Below the pieces are notes generated by a model that saw only the letters and a list, made by a program, of their open reading frames with translations, was not told where the DNA came from and made no database searches. DNA of 52,172 nt from Desulfobulbaceae bacterium (GTDB lineage: Bacteria; Desulfobacterota; Desulfobulbia; Desulfobulbales; VMSU01). Shown here in pieces: positions 15,306 through 24,332 of this stretch; position 1 is the first letter of the stretch, and every line of letters begins with the position of its first letter. Location: assembly GCA_013792005.1 (NCBI GenBank), contig VMSU01000248.1, positions 1 through 52,172 of the forward strand, read 5' to 3'. The translations under genes and the position numbers were made by a program.

Positions 15306-18300
15306 ATGCCTTCTTACTCAAAAACTAATACAATCCTTCGAAGGATACTCCTGAGTGTGCTGCTTGCGTTTTTTGCCCCTGTATCGGGCCATGCAGGGGC
15401 AGAGGCCTTGTTCCCTTTGCTTGAGGGGTTTCGCTTTCGGGAGGTGCCTTTGGCGGAAAGCCTTGCTGCTAAGATATCTCATGTCAGGCAGGAGGACATG
15501 GCGGCGCCTGTGTGGAAGAAGCGGTGGGATGAGGCGAGGCGGTTGGCGGTTGCGGGTGAACTGCTGCAAGCATCTGATCTCTATCGTGATCTGCTGGAAG
15601 AGAAGGAGGTTGCCGAAGCCCGGTGGGAGATGGTTACGATCTTGCTGTCGCTGGGCCGTGGGGGTGAGGCGATTGATGACATTGAGTCCTTGTGCGAAGA
15701 GAATCCTAATCATCCTGGATACCTGCGTGCCTTGGCGGTGTCGAATATCTCCCTTAGGCGATTCAGGGCGGGAGCAGAGGCGTTCCGTCGTCTTCTCGCC
15801 ATGCAGCCAGCGAGTGATAGCGCCTTGGCTGGGCTGATCTATTCGTTGTTGGCAGGTGGGGAAAAGTTTGAGGCGGTATCTTCGATGTCGGCTTTGGTGG
15901 AGCGATATTCTCGTCGGCTTGATCTGCGGGAGGCTTTGGCTACCCTTGCCTATGAGGTTAAAGATTATACAACGGCATGGCCGCATTTGTTTGCGCTGGG
16001 CACAGCCCCTAATCCATCACCGGACCTGTTGGCGATGGCGGCTAAAGTCAGCGAGGTGAGACAACTCCCTGAGCAGGCGGCAAAGTATTGGCAACGCTAC
16101 GTTACGCTTAGGCCGGACGATCTGGAGGCACGGCAGTGGTTGGCTGAGTATTATTTTCGGCAGGGAAAGACTCAGCAGGTACTGTCTCAGTTGGAGGAGA
16201 TTCGTCAGCGACGTTCCGGCGATCATTCGGTATTGAAACGGATTGGCTTAGGTTACCTTGAGCTTAAGGATCACGCCAAGGCCGCCGCGGTTTTAAGTGA
16301 ATATGTGTCGCTGCAAGCTGATGACTCAGAGGCTGCGCAGGCATTGGTTGCCGCTCGTCAGCCTCTGGGCAACACGGAGGAGACTCTGCGTGCGCTGGAG
16401 CGTTATTTTGCTGTGGAGCCGCAACCCGACCAAGCCAGTATGCACTTAGCTGCCCGGTTGTACGATTCGATTGGCGCTCATGGCGAGGTTGTCGCTATGT
16501 GCCGGCGGCTTCTGGTTCTGCAGCCTGAAGATCCGGCGATCTCGACAGTTATGGCTCAACACTTGGAGGCCACTGGCCGCGATGAGGAAGCTCTGGCCGT
16601 CTGGCGGCAGTTAGCCCGACGCTCGCCCTCATCGATTGATACCTGGAGGCGCAAGGCTGTTCTTCTTGAGCGGCTGGATCACCAGCAGGAGCTTTATCAG
16701 ACACTGGCGAGGCTTCATGAGCTTGAACCTGCTGATAATGACCTGAGCTTGCGGCTGGTGGCGCATTTCGTTGAGAGTGGCGCCTTGGGCCGGGCCATAG
16801 AGGTGATTGCCGATATGGAACGATTTGGTCACCCGCTGCCGGAGATTTTTTATTACCGGAGAGGAGAACTTCATTTCCATCATCATGACTATGCCGCAGC
16901 GCTGTCAGACTTGGAACGTTTTTTGGGGCAGAGTCCGGAGCACGAAAAGGCCCGTTTGCTGGCAGTGACTGCTGCCGGTCGGTTGGGAGATACAGCCAGA
17001 GTCCGTGAGCATCATCAGATCCTGAGCGGTGGAGATAAGGGCAATTCGGCCTCTCTATTGCTTCATGTGGCTGAGACCTACGCAGATTGCCGTGCCGAGT
17101 CTGAGGCCAGGGATGTGTTGCTGAAGGTTGCTCTTGGCGAAGGGGGTGACGGGTCGATTGAGGACAAGACGAGGGCATACGCTGGGCTTGCTGAGAGTTT
17201 TGTCCGGGAGAAGCGGTTTTATGAGGCGGAGCAATCATTGCGGGTTGGCCTTGTGGTGAGCGCTGACAGGCGGTTTTTTCTTCCTCGACTCGTGGCGCTA
17301 GCCTTGTCTCAAGGGCGGGGGGCTGAGGCAGAAGAGTGGTTGGCGGGCTTGAGGTCCATTAAGGACGTTGAACCCCGCCGACTCGCCCTGTTAGAAGCCG
17401 CTATCCTGGTAAATCAGGGAGAGTTGCGCAAGGTCAGGAATATTTTGACCAGAATTGAGGCGGATTGGGGCAGCGAGGAGGGGCAAGGGTCGGATGAAAA
17501 GGCTGGCTCTTCGGATCTTATCAGGGACCGGTTGCAGATTGCCTCTCTTTGGATCAAGGCAGATAAGCCTCAAAAGGCGGCACTCCAGTGTCGCAAGGTA
17601 CTGACTCATGATCCTGATAATCTTGCAGCGCGCGTTCTCTTGGAGAAAATTCGACCTGAGGGTGAGCAAGTCACCGAGTCGATAGATCTTGCCGGGTTGA
17701 GATTTGATCAACTCTGTGATCTGGCTGAAGTGTACCTACACTATGGCATGGCCGACGGAATGGTCAAGGCGTCTGATCAGGCATTACGCCAGAGGCCGGA
17801 CTCTGTAAAGGCGGGGGTGCTATTGACTGATGCGTTCGCGGCTCAGGGGAAGGTTGATGAGGCGTTGCGGCAGATGACGCAGATTTCAGCTGCTAACCCG
17901 GATGACTTCTCCCTTAAGGTGCGGGTGGCGGTCATGCAGTTTATGCGTGGGGAGACGGAGTTGGTTGAGGCCCTGGTCGAGTCTGACCAGGGGCAGTCCC
18001 GGCCGGATCTTCTGCTGCTTCAGGCACGGGCTTTGTGGCGTCACAATCGATGGGATGAGGCTCTTCAGGTTTATCGTGACTTCTTGAGCCATCGAGTTGC
18101 CGACAGGCTTAGGAGCTTAAGCCGAAAATACGGAGAGAATCTGTCGGTTGATATGCGGAACAGGAGTGTGTGGGAGGTGTTGACTCGGGATCCGGGGCCA
18201 GATCGGGATGTGGAGTTTACCGATCTGGTGATGACTCCGGCCAGAACCTTGTTTTTTCTTGATCGTGGGGCTGGGGATTTCGCGCTGGCCGCCTCCCGGT

Positions 18301-19490
18301 TCGTCGCCATCTATCGTTGGCAGGCTCAGTTTGCCATGGAGTACGCTCCCCGGCAATCGGTTGTGCGGGAAGAATACACCATTGCCCAAAAGCAGTATGA
18401 GGCCTTGATCGGGCGTTATCCTCAGGAAAAGTTGCCGCTCTTTGACCTGGCCGGGATGCATAGCGTATTAGGTAATTTGGGAGAGGAAGCAGCGGCTTAC
18501 GCCGCACTGGATACCGCAGGGATCCGGTTTCCTGAGCTTAGCGAGGCTGTTGTCCGTAATCAGCTTAAACAACAACCGAAGGTTAAGCTGGTCTACGGGT
18601 ATCAGAACGAGGCTGGGCGTAATGGTTACGTTGATCGGGATAAAAATTGGCAGGGTGTGTCGTTCTGGAATTCGTTTAAGCCTCTTCATGATGGGGAGAT
18701 GACCCTCGAACGGATTAATTATCATGCCGAAAACTCGAGCGATGTGGTGCGGGCAACCCGGCTTGTAGGGTCATATTCTGCCGGAGTGCTGAGTGGGTTG
18801 ACTGTTCGTGGTGATGTGGGGGTTCAGGGGCATGAGCGTACTGGTCGACAGGTCCTTGTTGCCGATGCCGCTGTTGTTGGTAAGCTGGGTGATGGTTTGA
18901 CCGGGACATTGTCGTATGTCCGAGACGTGGTGGACGACACTACGGCGAGTGTGCAGAGAAATATTCTTTATCAAGACTTGCTGGGAGGCATTACGTTGGA
19001 ACCCCTGCCGCGTTTGGCTGTCGGTGGAGGGTATTTGGCTCGGGATTATTCCGATAACAACTGGACTGCGGGGTATGACCTCTGGGCCTCATTTCTTCTT
19101 TTTACCGAGCCGATGTTTTTGCAGTTGAAGTACAGTTACGATTTCAAGGAGTCGCGGGAGGGGGCGCTGGCTGGAGAGGCTGCCGGAACTGATGGCTTTT
19201 CATCTAACGATCATCCGTATTGGGCGCCGAGAAACTATTGGTTGAATCAGGTGGGGCTGTTCTTTAAGCACTCATTGGTTAATGAACCCCTGGGGCGGGA
19301 AGCGCCAAGGTATTATACGATTGAGTATCTTCTTGGCCATGATGTTGATGGGTATCTTACCCAGACGGCCAAGGCGTCGGTCTTTGCCGAATGTAATCCC
19401 AATCTTCTGGTCGAGGCAGGAACGGAATTGACTAATTCCCAGTCATTCAGGAGGCAGGAATATCGTGTGGGTATCAGTTATCGCTGGTAG
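15306..19490 (+). CDS. large TPR protein with C-terminal outer-membrane barrel
   Basis: A 1394-residue exported protein. A signal peptide ends near VSGHAGA (about residue 31). Roughly 1000 residues of tetratricopeptide repeats follow (repeated L..G...A...Y......P.....L pattern). The C-terminal 300 or so residues alternate in beta strands (YSAGVLSGLTVRGDVGVQG, AVGGGYLARDYSDNN) and end in an aromatic strand VGISYRW, typical of an outer-membrane barrel. This layout matches PgaA, BcsC and PelB, which pass exopolysaccharide across the outer membrane. However, no glycosyltransferase or synthase gene is nearby, so its cargo is unknown. Start ATG 15306 has no strong Shine-Dalgarno. Confidence 0.82.
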   Translation: MPSYSKTNTILRRILLSVLLAFFAPVSGHAGAEALFPLLEGFRFREVPLAESLAAKISHVRQEDMAAPVWKKRWDEARRLAVAGELLQASDLYRDLLEEKEVAEARWEMVTILLSLGRGGEAIDDIESLCEENPNHPGYLRALAVSNISLRRFRAGAEAFRRLLAMQPASDSALAGLIYSLLAGGEKFEAVSSMSALVERYSRRLDLREALATLAYEVKDYTTAWPHLFALGTAPNPSPDLLAMAAKVSEVRQLPEQAAKYWQRYVTLRPDDLEARQWLAEYYFRQGKTQQVLSQLEEIRQRRSGDHSVLKRIGLGYLELKDHAKAAAVLSEYVSLQADDSEAAQALVAARQPLGNTEETLRALERYFAVEPQPDQASMHLAARLYDSIGAHGEVVAMCRRLLVLQPEDPAISTVMAQHLEATGRDEEALAVWRQLARRSPSSIDTWRRKAVLLERLDHQQELYQTLARLHELEPADNDLSLRLVAHFVESGALGRAIEVIADMERFGHPLPEIFYYRRGELHFHHHDYAAALSDLERFLGQSPEHEKARLLAVTAAGRLGDTARVREHHQILSGGDKGNSASLLLHVAETYADCRAESEARDVLLKVALGEGGDGSIEDKTRAYAGLAESFVREKRFYEAEQSLRVGLVVSADRRFFLPRLVALALSQGRGAEAEEWLAGLRSIKDVEPRRLALLEAAILVNQGELRKVRNILTRIEADWGSEEGQGSDEKAGSSDLIRDRLQIASLWIKADKPQKAALQCRKVLTHDPDNLAARVLLEKIRPEGEQVTESIDLAGLRFDQLCDLAEVYLHYGMADGMVKASDQALRQRPDSVKAGVLLTDAFAAQGKVDEALRQMTQISAANPDDFSLKVRVAVMQFMRGETELVEALVESDQGQSRPDLLLLQARALWRHNRWDEALQVYRDFLSHRVADRLRSLSRKYGENLSVDMRNRSVWEVLTRDPGPDRDVEFTDLVMTPARTLFFLDRGAGDFALAASRFVAIYRWQAQFAMEYAPRQSVVREEYTIAQKQYEALIGRYPQEKLPLFDLAGMHSVLGNLGEEAAAYAALDTAGIRFPELSEAVVRNQLKQQPKVKLVYGYQNEAGRNGYVDRDKNWQGVSFWNSFKPLHDGEMTLERINYHAENSSDVVRATRLVGSYSAGVLSGLTVRGDVGVQGHERTGRQVLVADAAVVGKLGDGLTGTLSYVRDVVDDTTASVQRNILYQDLLGGITLEPLPRLAVGGGYLARDYSDNNWTAGYDLWASFLLFTEPMFLQLKYSYDFKESREGALAGEAAGTDGFSSNDHPYWAPRNYWLNQVGLFFKHSLVNEPLGREAPRYYTIEYLLGHDVDGYLTQTAKASVFAECNPNLLVEAGTELTNSQSFRRQEYRVGISYRW

Positions 19491-19953
19491 TTCATGATTG
19501 CCATATTGATGGTTTTTTGGTAATGCTACCGATAACAGTCTTGTGGAACTACTTGGATGGTTAAGCAGGCAAGCGAGCCTGCGAGACTCCGAAAGGGTTG
19601 AGCTACAAGGTACTGTGTCTTGTTGTGAATGAGGCCATACATATGGTGTGCCGAATGAGCAACAATGTATTGCCATGAGGAGTTTAATGGAAGGCTGGCA
19701 GGAAGTATTGAAGATTATCGGTATGCTGGGGCTGATTTTTTTTGTTGGAGGCTGGCTTGTTCCCAAGATGGGGCACTATGTTTCCTGACGCGGTGATTCT
19801 TGTCGCCCGGTACGGGTCGACGATGGTCAGAAGAGCGAAGGAAAGGATGATTTAGCGATTTGATTTGATGGTTTGTTTTGGCGTGTTGAGCCATTGCCGG
19901 TCGTGCTGACGGTGGTGGCTATTTTATTTTAAGAGAGAAGGGGAGCTGTAGGG
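19491..19953. other. intergenic region around a small membrane ORF
   Basis: A 463-base gap between the TPR gene and greA. It holds a small hairpin (GCAGGC 19565-19570 with GCCTGC 19577-19582, no T tract) and the 33-residue reading frame listed separately. The stretch 19789-19930 shows nothing recognisable. Confidence 0.5.
19687..19788 (+). CDS. small predicted membrane protein, 33 residues
   Basis: ATG at 19687 is preceded by GAGGAG (19677-19682) four bases away. The product has one hydrophobic segment, IIGMLGLIFFVGGWLV, flanked by MEGWQEVLK and a Lys-containing tail. It lies 196 bases after the giant TPR/barrel gene on the same strand, so it may belong to that locus. Nothing is known of its role. 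Short length makes chance possible; the good ribosome site and clean transmembrane pattern argue for it. Confidence 0.5.
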   Translation: MEGWQEVLKIIGMLGLIFFVGGWLVPKMGHYVS

Positions 19954-20439
19954 ATGATTGAGCGAGTTCCAATGTCAAAAACCGGCTATCAGAGGCTCCG
20001 GGAGGAGTTGGGCCGGTTGGAAAGACGTGATCGTATTGAAGTGATCAAGGCTATTGAAGTGGCTCGTGGTCATGGAGACTTGAAGGAAAATGCTGAATAT
20101 CATGCCGCCAAAGAGCGGCAGGGGCATATAGAGTGCCGGATTCTGGAACTCAAGGATAAATTGGGCCGGGCTGAAGTGATTGACTGTTCAGTGTTGAGTG
20201 GCGTTCGGGTCGTCTTTGGCGCTCAAGTGGCTTTAATTGATCTCGATACTGACGTTGAGGTGGAGTATACCCTCCTTGGACCGGACGAGTCTGATGTGAA
20301 AAGCGGCAGTATTTCTGTCCTTTCTCCCATCGGCAGAGGTCTTCTTGGTAAAGAGGTGGGAGATGAGGTCATTATTCAAACACCTGGCGGGCCACGTCAG
20401 TTTGAAGTGATGGGGATCTCTGCGTCAAGTCAGCCCTAG
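19954..20439 (+). CDS. greA: transcription elongation factor GreA
   Basis: A 161-residue protein with the N-terminal coiled coil (LREELGRLERRDRIEVIKAI, then GDLKENAEYHAAKERQ with the acidic tip residues) and the C-terminal FKBP-like domain (SPIGRGLLGKEVGDEV). GreA enters the RNA polymerase secondary channel and promotes transcript cleavage in backtracked complexes. ATG 19954 has GGAG and GGG upstream; a second Met at 19972 would remove only six residues. Confidence 0.95.
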   Translation: MIERVPMSKTGYQRLREELGRLERRDRIEVIKAIEVARGHGDLKENAEYHAAKERQGHIECRILELKDKLGRAEVIDCSVLSGVRVVFGAQVALIDLDTDVEVEYTLLGPDESDVKSGSISVLSPIGRGLLGKEVGDEVIIQTPGGPRQFEVMGISASSQP

Positions 20440-20507
20440 GTCGTTGTCAATAAAAACCCTGGTCATTCGCATCCGTTGAATCGGCATAAGGAGTCGGAAC
20501 GGAGCGG

Positions 20508-21092
20508 TCAATCGGCGGCAATGCCATTGAGGAAGATGTCGCTGATCTCTTCGGCGGACTCTTCCAAGGTATAGTGATGATTTGGATTGAGTATCCAGAG
20601 TCGTGACATCTCGTCAAGCGCCCCGAAGAATGCTCTCTTGATGATCCCGGGTTTTAAATCGCGGCGGAAGATGTTGTTTTCCTGTCCGGTGTGGATTATC
20701 TCGGAGATGATATTGACGTAATCGGCAAATTTGGTGACCCGGTACTCTTTGATTGACTCCCCGCTTTGCCTCAGTTCCATCTGGAGAACCTCTGCCAACT
20801 CTTTTTTCTCAATCACCAAGCGGAGGTGGTGGAGGGCAAAGATGTAGAGCATTTCACGCTGGTCTGTCTTTTCGCTGATTGCTTCCCTGATGTCGTTGAT
20901 AAGTTTGCCTATCTCCTCTTCAAACAGGGTGAGGAGAATGTCGTATTTGTTGTTGAAGTACAAATATATTGTCCCGTCTGCGACGTCGGCTTCCTTGGCA
21001 ATGTCCGAAATTCTGGCATTGAAAAAGCCCTTTTTCCCAAAGACTTTGATAGCTGCGTTGAGTATTTTCTGGTGCTTATCGCTTTTTTTCAC
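20508..21092 (-). CDS. TetR/AcrR-family regulator, FadR-like
   Basis: A 194-residue repressor. The N-terminal HTH (ISDIAKEADVADGTIYLYFNNK) is followed by an all-helical ligand domain with YIFALHHLRLVIEKKELAEVLQMEL. The overall look is that of FadR/YsiA-type fatty-acid regulators. Upstream, the promoter at 21341-21369 is overlapped by a GAATGAA-CA-TTCATTC palindrome, which matches the pattern known for Bacillus FadR sites. So autorepression relieved by acyl-CoA is a reasonable inference. No fatty-acid genes are adjacent. Confidence 0.88.
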   Translation of the reverse strand: MKKSDKHQKILNAAIKVFGKKGFFNARISDIAKEADVADGTIYLYFNNKYDILLTLFEEEIGKLINDIREAISEKTDQREMLYIFALHHLRLVIEKKELAEVLQMELRQSGESIKEYRVTKFADYVNIISEIIHTGQENNIFRRDLKPGIIKRAFFGALDEMSRLWILNPNHHYTLEESAEEISDIFLNGIAAD

Positions 21093-21241
21093 GGTTACAG
21101 AAGATCCTGGAGTTGTTAGATTTAGAGGGGGGGACTCTCTTTGAACGATAGGAGTGCGTAATTTCTACGTGTGAGTATTTAGAAAAATGATCATAGTACA
21201 GGTGGAGCGCCTTGATGCTGCGAGTCGGGAAGTTGAATCGC

Positions 21242-21302
21242 AAAAAAAACCCGCAGGGGCCAAAACCACCATGCACTGTCTCTTGTCTGATGACAAAGAG
21301 AC
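21242..21302 (-). promoter_or_regulatory. possible attenuator in the tetR leader
   Basis: On the minus strand the leader contains a hairpin (GTCTCTTTGT/ACAAGAGAC, loop CATCAG, 21278-21302). A short CCC/GGG hairpin follows and runs into a T8 tract (21242-21249). Transcription starting near 21333 could end here as a short RNA of about 95 bases or read on into the regulator gene. The second hairpin is weak. Confidence 0.35.
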
Positions 21303-21322
21303 TCCTAATTATAATAAAAAAT

Positions 21323-21338
21323 GAATGAACATTCATTC
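21323..21338. promoter_or_regulatory. FadR-type operator palindrome
   Basis: GAATGAA (21323-21329), CA, TTCATTC (21332-21338) is a perfect 7-bp inverted repeat. It starts two bases after the -10 box of the minus-strand promoter, so a bound repressor would cover the start site. Confidence 0.7.
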
Positions 21339-21340
21339 GT

Positions 21341-21369
21341 ATAATAAGTGGAGTTTGATCGGCTGTCAA
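21341..21369 (-). promoter_or_regulatory. sigma70-type promoter for the TetR gene
   Basis: Minus-strand -35 TTGACA (21364-21369), a 17-base spacer and -10 TATTAT (21341-21346). The first hexamer is consensus and the second differs at one position. The predicted leader to the ATG at 21092 is about 240 bases. Confidence 0.75.
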
Positions 21370-21651
21370 GACCTAACAGATCTATCCATGACAAACTGGC
21401 TGGTGTCATGCCAGAAGTATGCCTTGAGAGATTTTAGCCACCTCAGCGAGGGTGAAAGATCGAGTTGTTTTGCTCTTTCTTGCCACTGTGCCATCTTAGT
21501 TAGGCAGTAATCCCTGAGCGCCATTTTTCAATGGTGTCGTTGGCAGGGGTTGAGGCTGCGGTTGCCTGCAAGCCTGGAGTGCCCCTGTTCTTCATTTATT
21601 TTATATGGTTATCCCTGAGTTATTTGTGACGAAAGAGAGAAAGGAGAGGAT

Positions 21652-23415
21652 ATGAATGTATTGGTTGTTGGTTCAGGTGGACGGGAACATGCCTTGGTTT
21701 GGAAATTGCGGCAGAGTGCCAAGGTCGAAAAAATTTATTGCGCTCCTGGCAATGCCGGGATCAGCAGTATGGCGGAATGTGTGGCTATTGCCGCCAATCA
21801 GGTTGAGCAATTGGCTGATTTCGCTCAAGCTCATGCTGTTGGCCTCACCATTGTAGGTCCGGAAGAGGCATTGACCTTGGGGATTGTGGATATTTTCACC
21901 GCCAGAGGGCTCAGGGCCTTTGGTCCGACAAAGGAGGCCGCCGCCTTGGAGGGTAGCAAGGCTTTCATGAAGGATCTGCTCCAGAAATATCAGATCCCGT
22001 CCGGATTTTACCAGGTCTTCACTGATCGAGATCAGGCGGTTCGTTATATTGAACAAAAAGGGGCGCCGCTGGTGGTCAAGGCCGATGGCCTGGCTGCTGG
22101 CAAGGGAGTAATTGTTGCGGCGACGATTGCAGAAGCTGTTGCGGCTGTCGATTTGATCTTGACTGATCGGACCTTTGGCGAGGCCGGCAGTCGAGTTATT
22201 GTTGAGGAGTTTCTTCCCGGTGAGGAGGCATCGTTTTTGGCCTTTACTGATGGCACGACAGTTCTACCATTGCCGACATCTCAGGATCACAAGGCGGTGT
22301 TTGACGGAGACAAGGGCCCGAATACCGGAGGCATGGGAGCTTATTCTCCAGCCCCGGTGGTGACAGAGGCGATCCATCGCCAGGTCATGGATATGGTTAT
22401 GATTCCCACGGTTAAAGCGATGGAGGCAGAGGGGCGACCTTACAAGGGGATACTGTATGCTGGACTGATGATCAATCATGGTGTGGCCAAGGTTCTGGAA
22501 TTTAATTGTCGTTTTGGTGATCCCGAAGCCCAACCCCTGCTGATGCGGTTGGAGACGGATCTTGTTGATATTGTCGAGGCCATTCTTGATGGGCGGCTTA
22601 ATCAGGTCGATTTGGTCATCGATCCACAGCCTACGGTGTGTGTGGTCATGGCCTCTGGCGGCTATCCCGGTCCCTATGAAAAGGGCAGGGTGATTGCCGG
22701 GTTGGAGAGCGCCTTTCATAGTGATGTTATGGTTTTTCATGCCGGGACCGCATTTCGTGATGGTGATATTGTCACGGCTGGTGGCCGGGTTTTGGGTATT
22801 ACCGCCAAGGGTCGGGACTTGGAGGAGGCGATTGGCTTGGCCTATGGCGCAGTCGCTAGGATTACCTGGGATGGGGCCTACTATCGTAATGATATTGGCC
22901 AAAAAGCTTTGAGGCGGAAGGTGAGCACGGTAGGGATCGTGATGGGGAGCGATTCAGACCTGCCCGTCTTTGCCGGGTGTCGAGATTTTTTACGGGAGAT
23001 GGGTATCAGTCACGAAATTATTGTCGCCTCCGCCCACCGGACTCCTGAACGTGCTGCAACGTACGCTACTACCGCCCGTGACCGGGGGCTTAAGGTGATC
23101 ATTGCCGGCGCTGGAATGGCTGCGCACTTGGCCGGAGTTCTGGCGGCACACACCACGCTGCCGGTGATTGGTGTTCCCATTGATTCGTCATCGCTGAATG
23201 GTCTTGACTCGTTGTTGTCCACGGCGCAAATGCCGCCCGGTGTCCCTGTCGCAACGATGGGGATTGGCAAGGCAGGCGCTCGCAACGCCGCTATTCTGGC
23301 TGCGCAGATTCTGTCTGTTGCTGACCAGTCCATGGCAGATCGCTTGACAGCCTTCAAGGCTGAGATGGCTGCTGAGGTGATCGCAAAATCAAGGGCCATC
23401 GAAACCACAGCATGA
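21652..23415 (+). CDS. purDE: PurD-PurE fusion: GAR synthetase plus NCAIR mutase
   Basis: One 587-residue chain. Residues 1 to about 422 are phosphoribosylamine-glycine ligase: VVGSGGREHAL, GPEEAL, the ATP-grasp segment KADGLAAGKGV, the NTGGMGAYSP block, and EFNCRFGDPEAQ. From about residue 424 a class I PurE begins: GIVMGSDSDLPV, VASAHRTPER, AGAGMAAHLAGV, LPVIGVPID. Both catalytic signatures look intact. The two enzymes catalyse steps 2 and 6 of de novo purine synthesis, so this is not a neighbouring-step fusion. A GAAAGGAGAGG Shine-Dalgarno precedes the start. The stop overlaps the TsaC gene by 4 bases. Confidence 0.95.
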   Translation: MNVLVVGSGGREHALVWKLRQSAKVEKIYCAPGNAGISSMAECVAIAANQVEQLADFAQAHAVGLTIVGPEEALTLGIVDIFTARGLRAFGPTKEAAALEGSKAFMKDLLQKYQIPSGFYQVFTDRDQAVRYIEQKGAPLVVKADGLAAGKGVIVAATIAEAVAAVDLILTDRTFGEAGSRVIVEEFLPGEEASFLAFTDGTTVLPLPTSQDHKAVFDGDKGPNTGGMGAYSPAPVVTEAIHRQVMDMVMIPTVKAMEAEGRPYKGILYAGLMINHGVAKVLEFNCRFGDPEAQPLLMRLETDLVDIVEAILDGRLNQVDLVIDPQPTVCVVMASGGYPGPYEKGRVIAGLESAFHSDVMVFHAGTAFRDGDIVTAGGRVLGITAKGRDLEEAIGLAYGAVARITWDGAYYRNDIGQKALRRKVSTVGIVMGSDSDLPVFAGCRDFLREMGISHEIIVASAHRTPERAATYATTARDRGLKVIIAGAGMAAHLAGVLAAHTTLPVIGVPIDSSSLNGLDSLLSTAQMPPGVPVATMGIGKAGARNAAILAAQILSVADQSMADRLTAFKAEMAAEVIAKSRAIETTA

Positions 23416-24059
23416 TTGATGCCCATTCGGCCACACTGACGTACGATCTGCAACAGGCCTTACTGGTTTTGCGGCAGGGAGGTGTGGTCGCCTTTCCTAC
23501 TGAAACTTACTACGGCCTGGCCGTCGATCCTTTTAATGGCCACGCGGTGGACCATCTTTTTGAACTGAAGCGGCGGCCAGCCGTGAAGCCGGTCCTTGTT
23601 CTGATTGATGGTCTGGATCAACTTGCCCGCCTGACTGTTGGAGTGCCGGAACAGTTTTCCTCCCTGATGGGGGCATTCTGGCCTGGTCCCCTGACGTTGA
23701 TCTTTTCTGCGTTACCTTCGCTCTGTACTCAGTTAACGGCCGGCACTGGTACGATTGGTCTTCGAATATCATCTCACCCCTTTGCTCGACAGTTGTGTCT
23801 CTTGGCTGGAGGAGCTATCACTGCTACCAGCGCCAATCGATCCGGGAGTCAGCCTGCACGGACCGAACAGGAGGTGGTCGCCCAATTTGGTCATGAAGTG
23901 GACTGGGTCGTCAAAGGTGGGCCGACCAGGGGCGGATTGGCATCAACGATTATTGCCGCAAAGCCAGGCGGCGGGTTGCGCTTGGTTCGTGAGGGTGTGA
24001 TTCCTTTTGCTGAGGCGTGTAGTTGTCTTGCAATGAAAAGCTCTGCCATTGATGAGTGA
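23412..24059 (+). CDS. tsaC: L-threonylcarbamoyladenylate synthase
   Basis: A 215-residue YrdC/Sua5-domain protein: PTETYYGLA near residue 30, KRRP followed by KPVLVLI, FWPGPLTLIF, and the ITATSANRSG block. It makes threonylcarbamoyl-AMP for the universal t6A modification of tRNA. It lacks the C-terminal Sua5 domain, so it is the short TsaC type. The ATG overlaps the purDE stop (ATGA), so translation is coupled. TsaE, a partner in the same pathway, is encoded at 39.1 kb. Confidence 0.9.
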   Translation: MIDAHSATLTYDLQQALLVLRQGGVVAFPTETYYGLAVDPFNGHAVDHLFELKRRPAVKPVLVLIDGLDQLARLTVGVPEQFSSLMGAFWPGPLTLIFSALPSLCTQLTAGTGTIGLRISSHPFARQLCLLAGGAITATSANRSGSQPARTEQEVVAQFGHEVDWVVKGGPTRGGLASTIIAAKPGGGLRLVREGVIPFAEACSCLAMKSSAIDE

Positions 24060-24144
24060 GGGGAGCCAAGGGCGATTTCTCAACATGATCGAGCCAAGGA
24101 AAGTGTTTGCTTCCATTAAGCCTTTCCGCTACCATTATTCTCGT

Positions 24145-24305
24145 GTAACTCAGGGTGACGGTGATCAGTTGCCGGTTTACGGCTTAATAGAATCATGGTC
24201 AGTCGTGAATTATCGTGTGCTGTATGACATCAGCGGATGGTCAGTCTTTGGCAGAGTTCAGGCGCTGTTACTTGGCAACTGCAAACCGGTAACTTGAGCA
24301 GTTAC
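24145..24305. repeat. copy of the 165-bp dispersed repeat
   Basis: Begins GTAACTCAGGGTGACGGTGA and ends CTTGAGCAGTTAC. The termini are imperfect inverted repeats, and internal motifs (AGTTGCCGGTTTACGG, AGAATCATGGTCAGTC) match the copy at 37142-37306. It fills most of the gap between tsaC and the HPt gene; no promoter could be chosen there. Confidence 0.65.
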
Positions 24306-24332
24306 TTAAATTAAAGCAACGAAGGGATAACC

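Noticed and set aside
21370-21650. 6S RNA or purine riboswitch before purDE
   Set aside because: No closing stem or conserved riboswitch core could be recognised in this tract.
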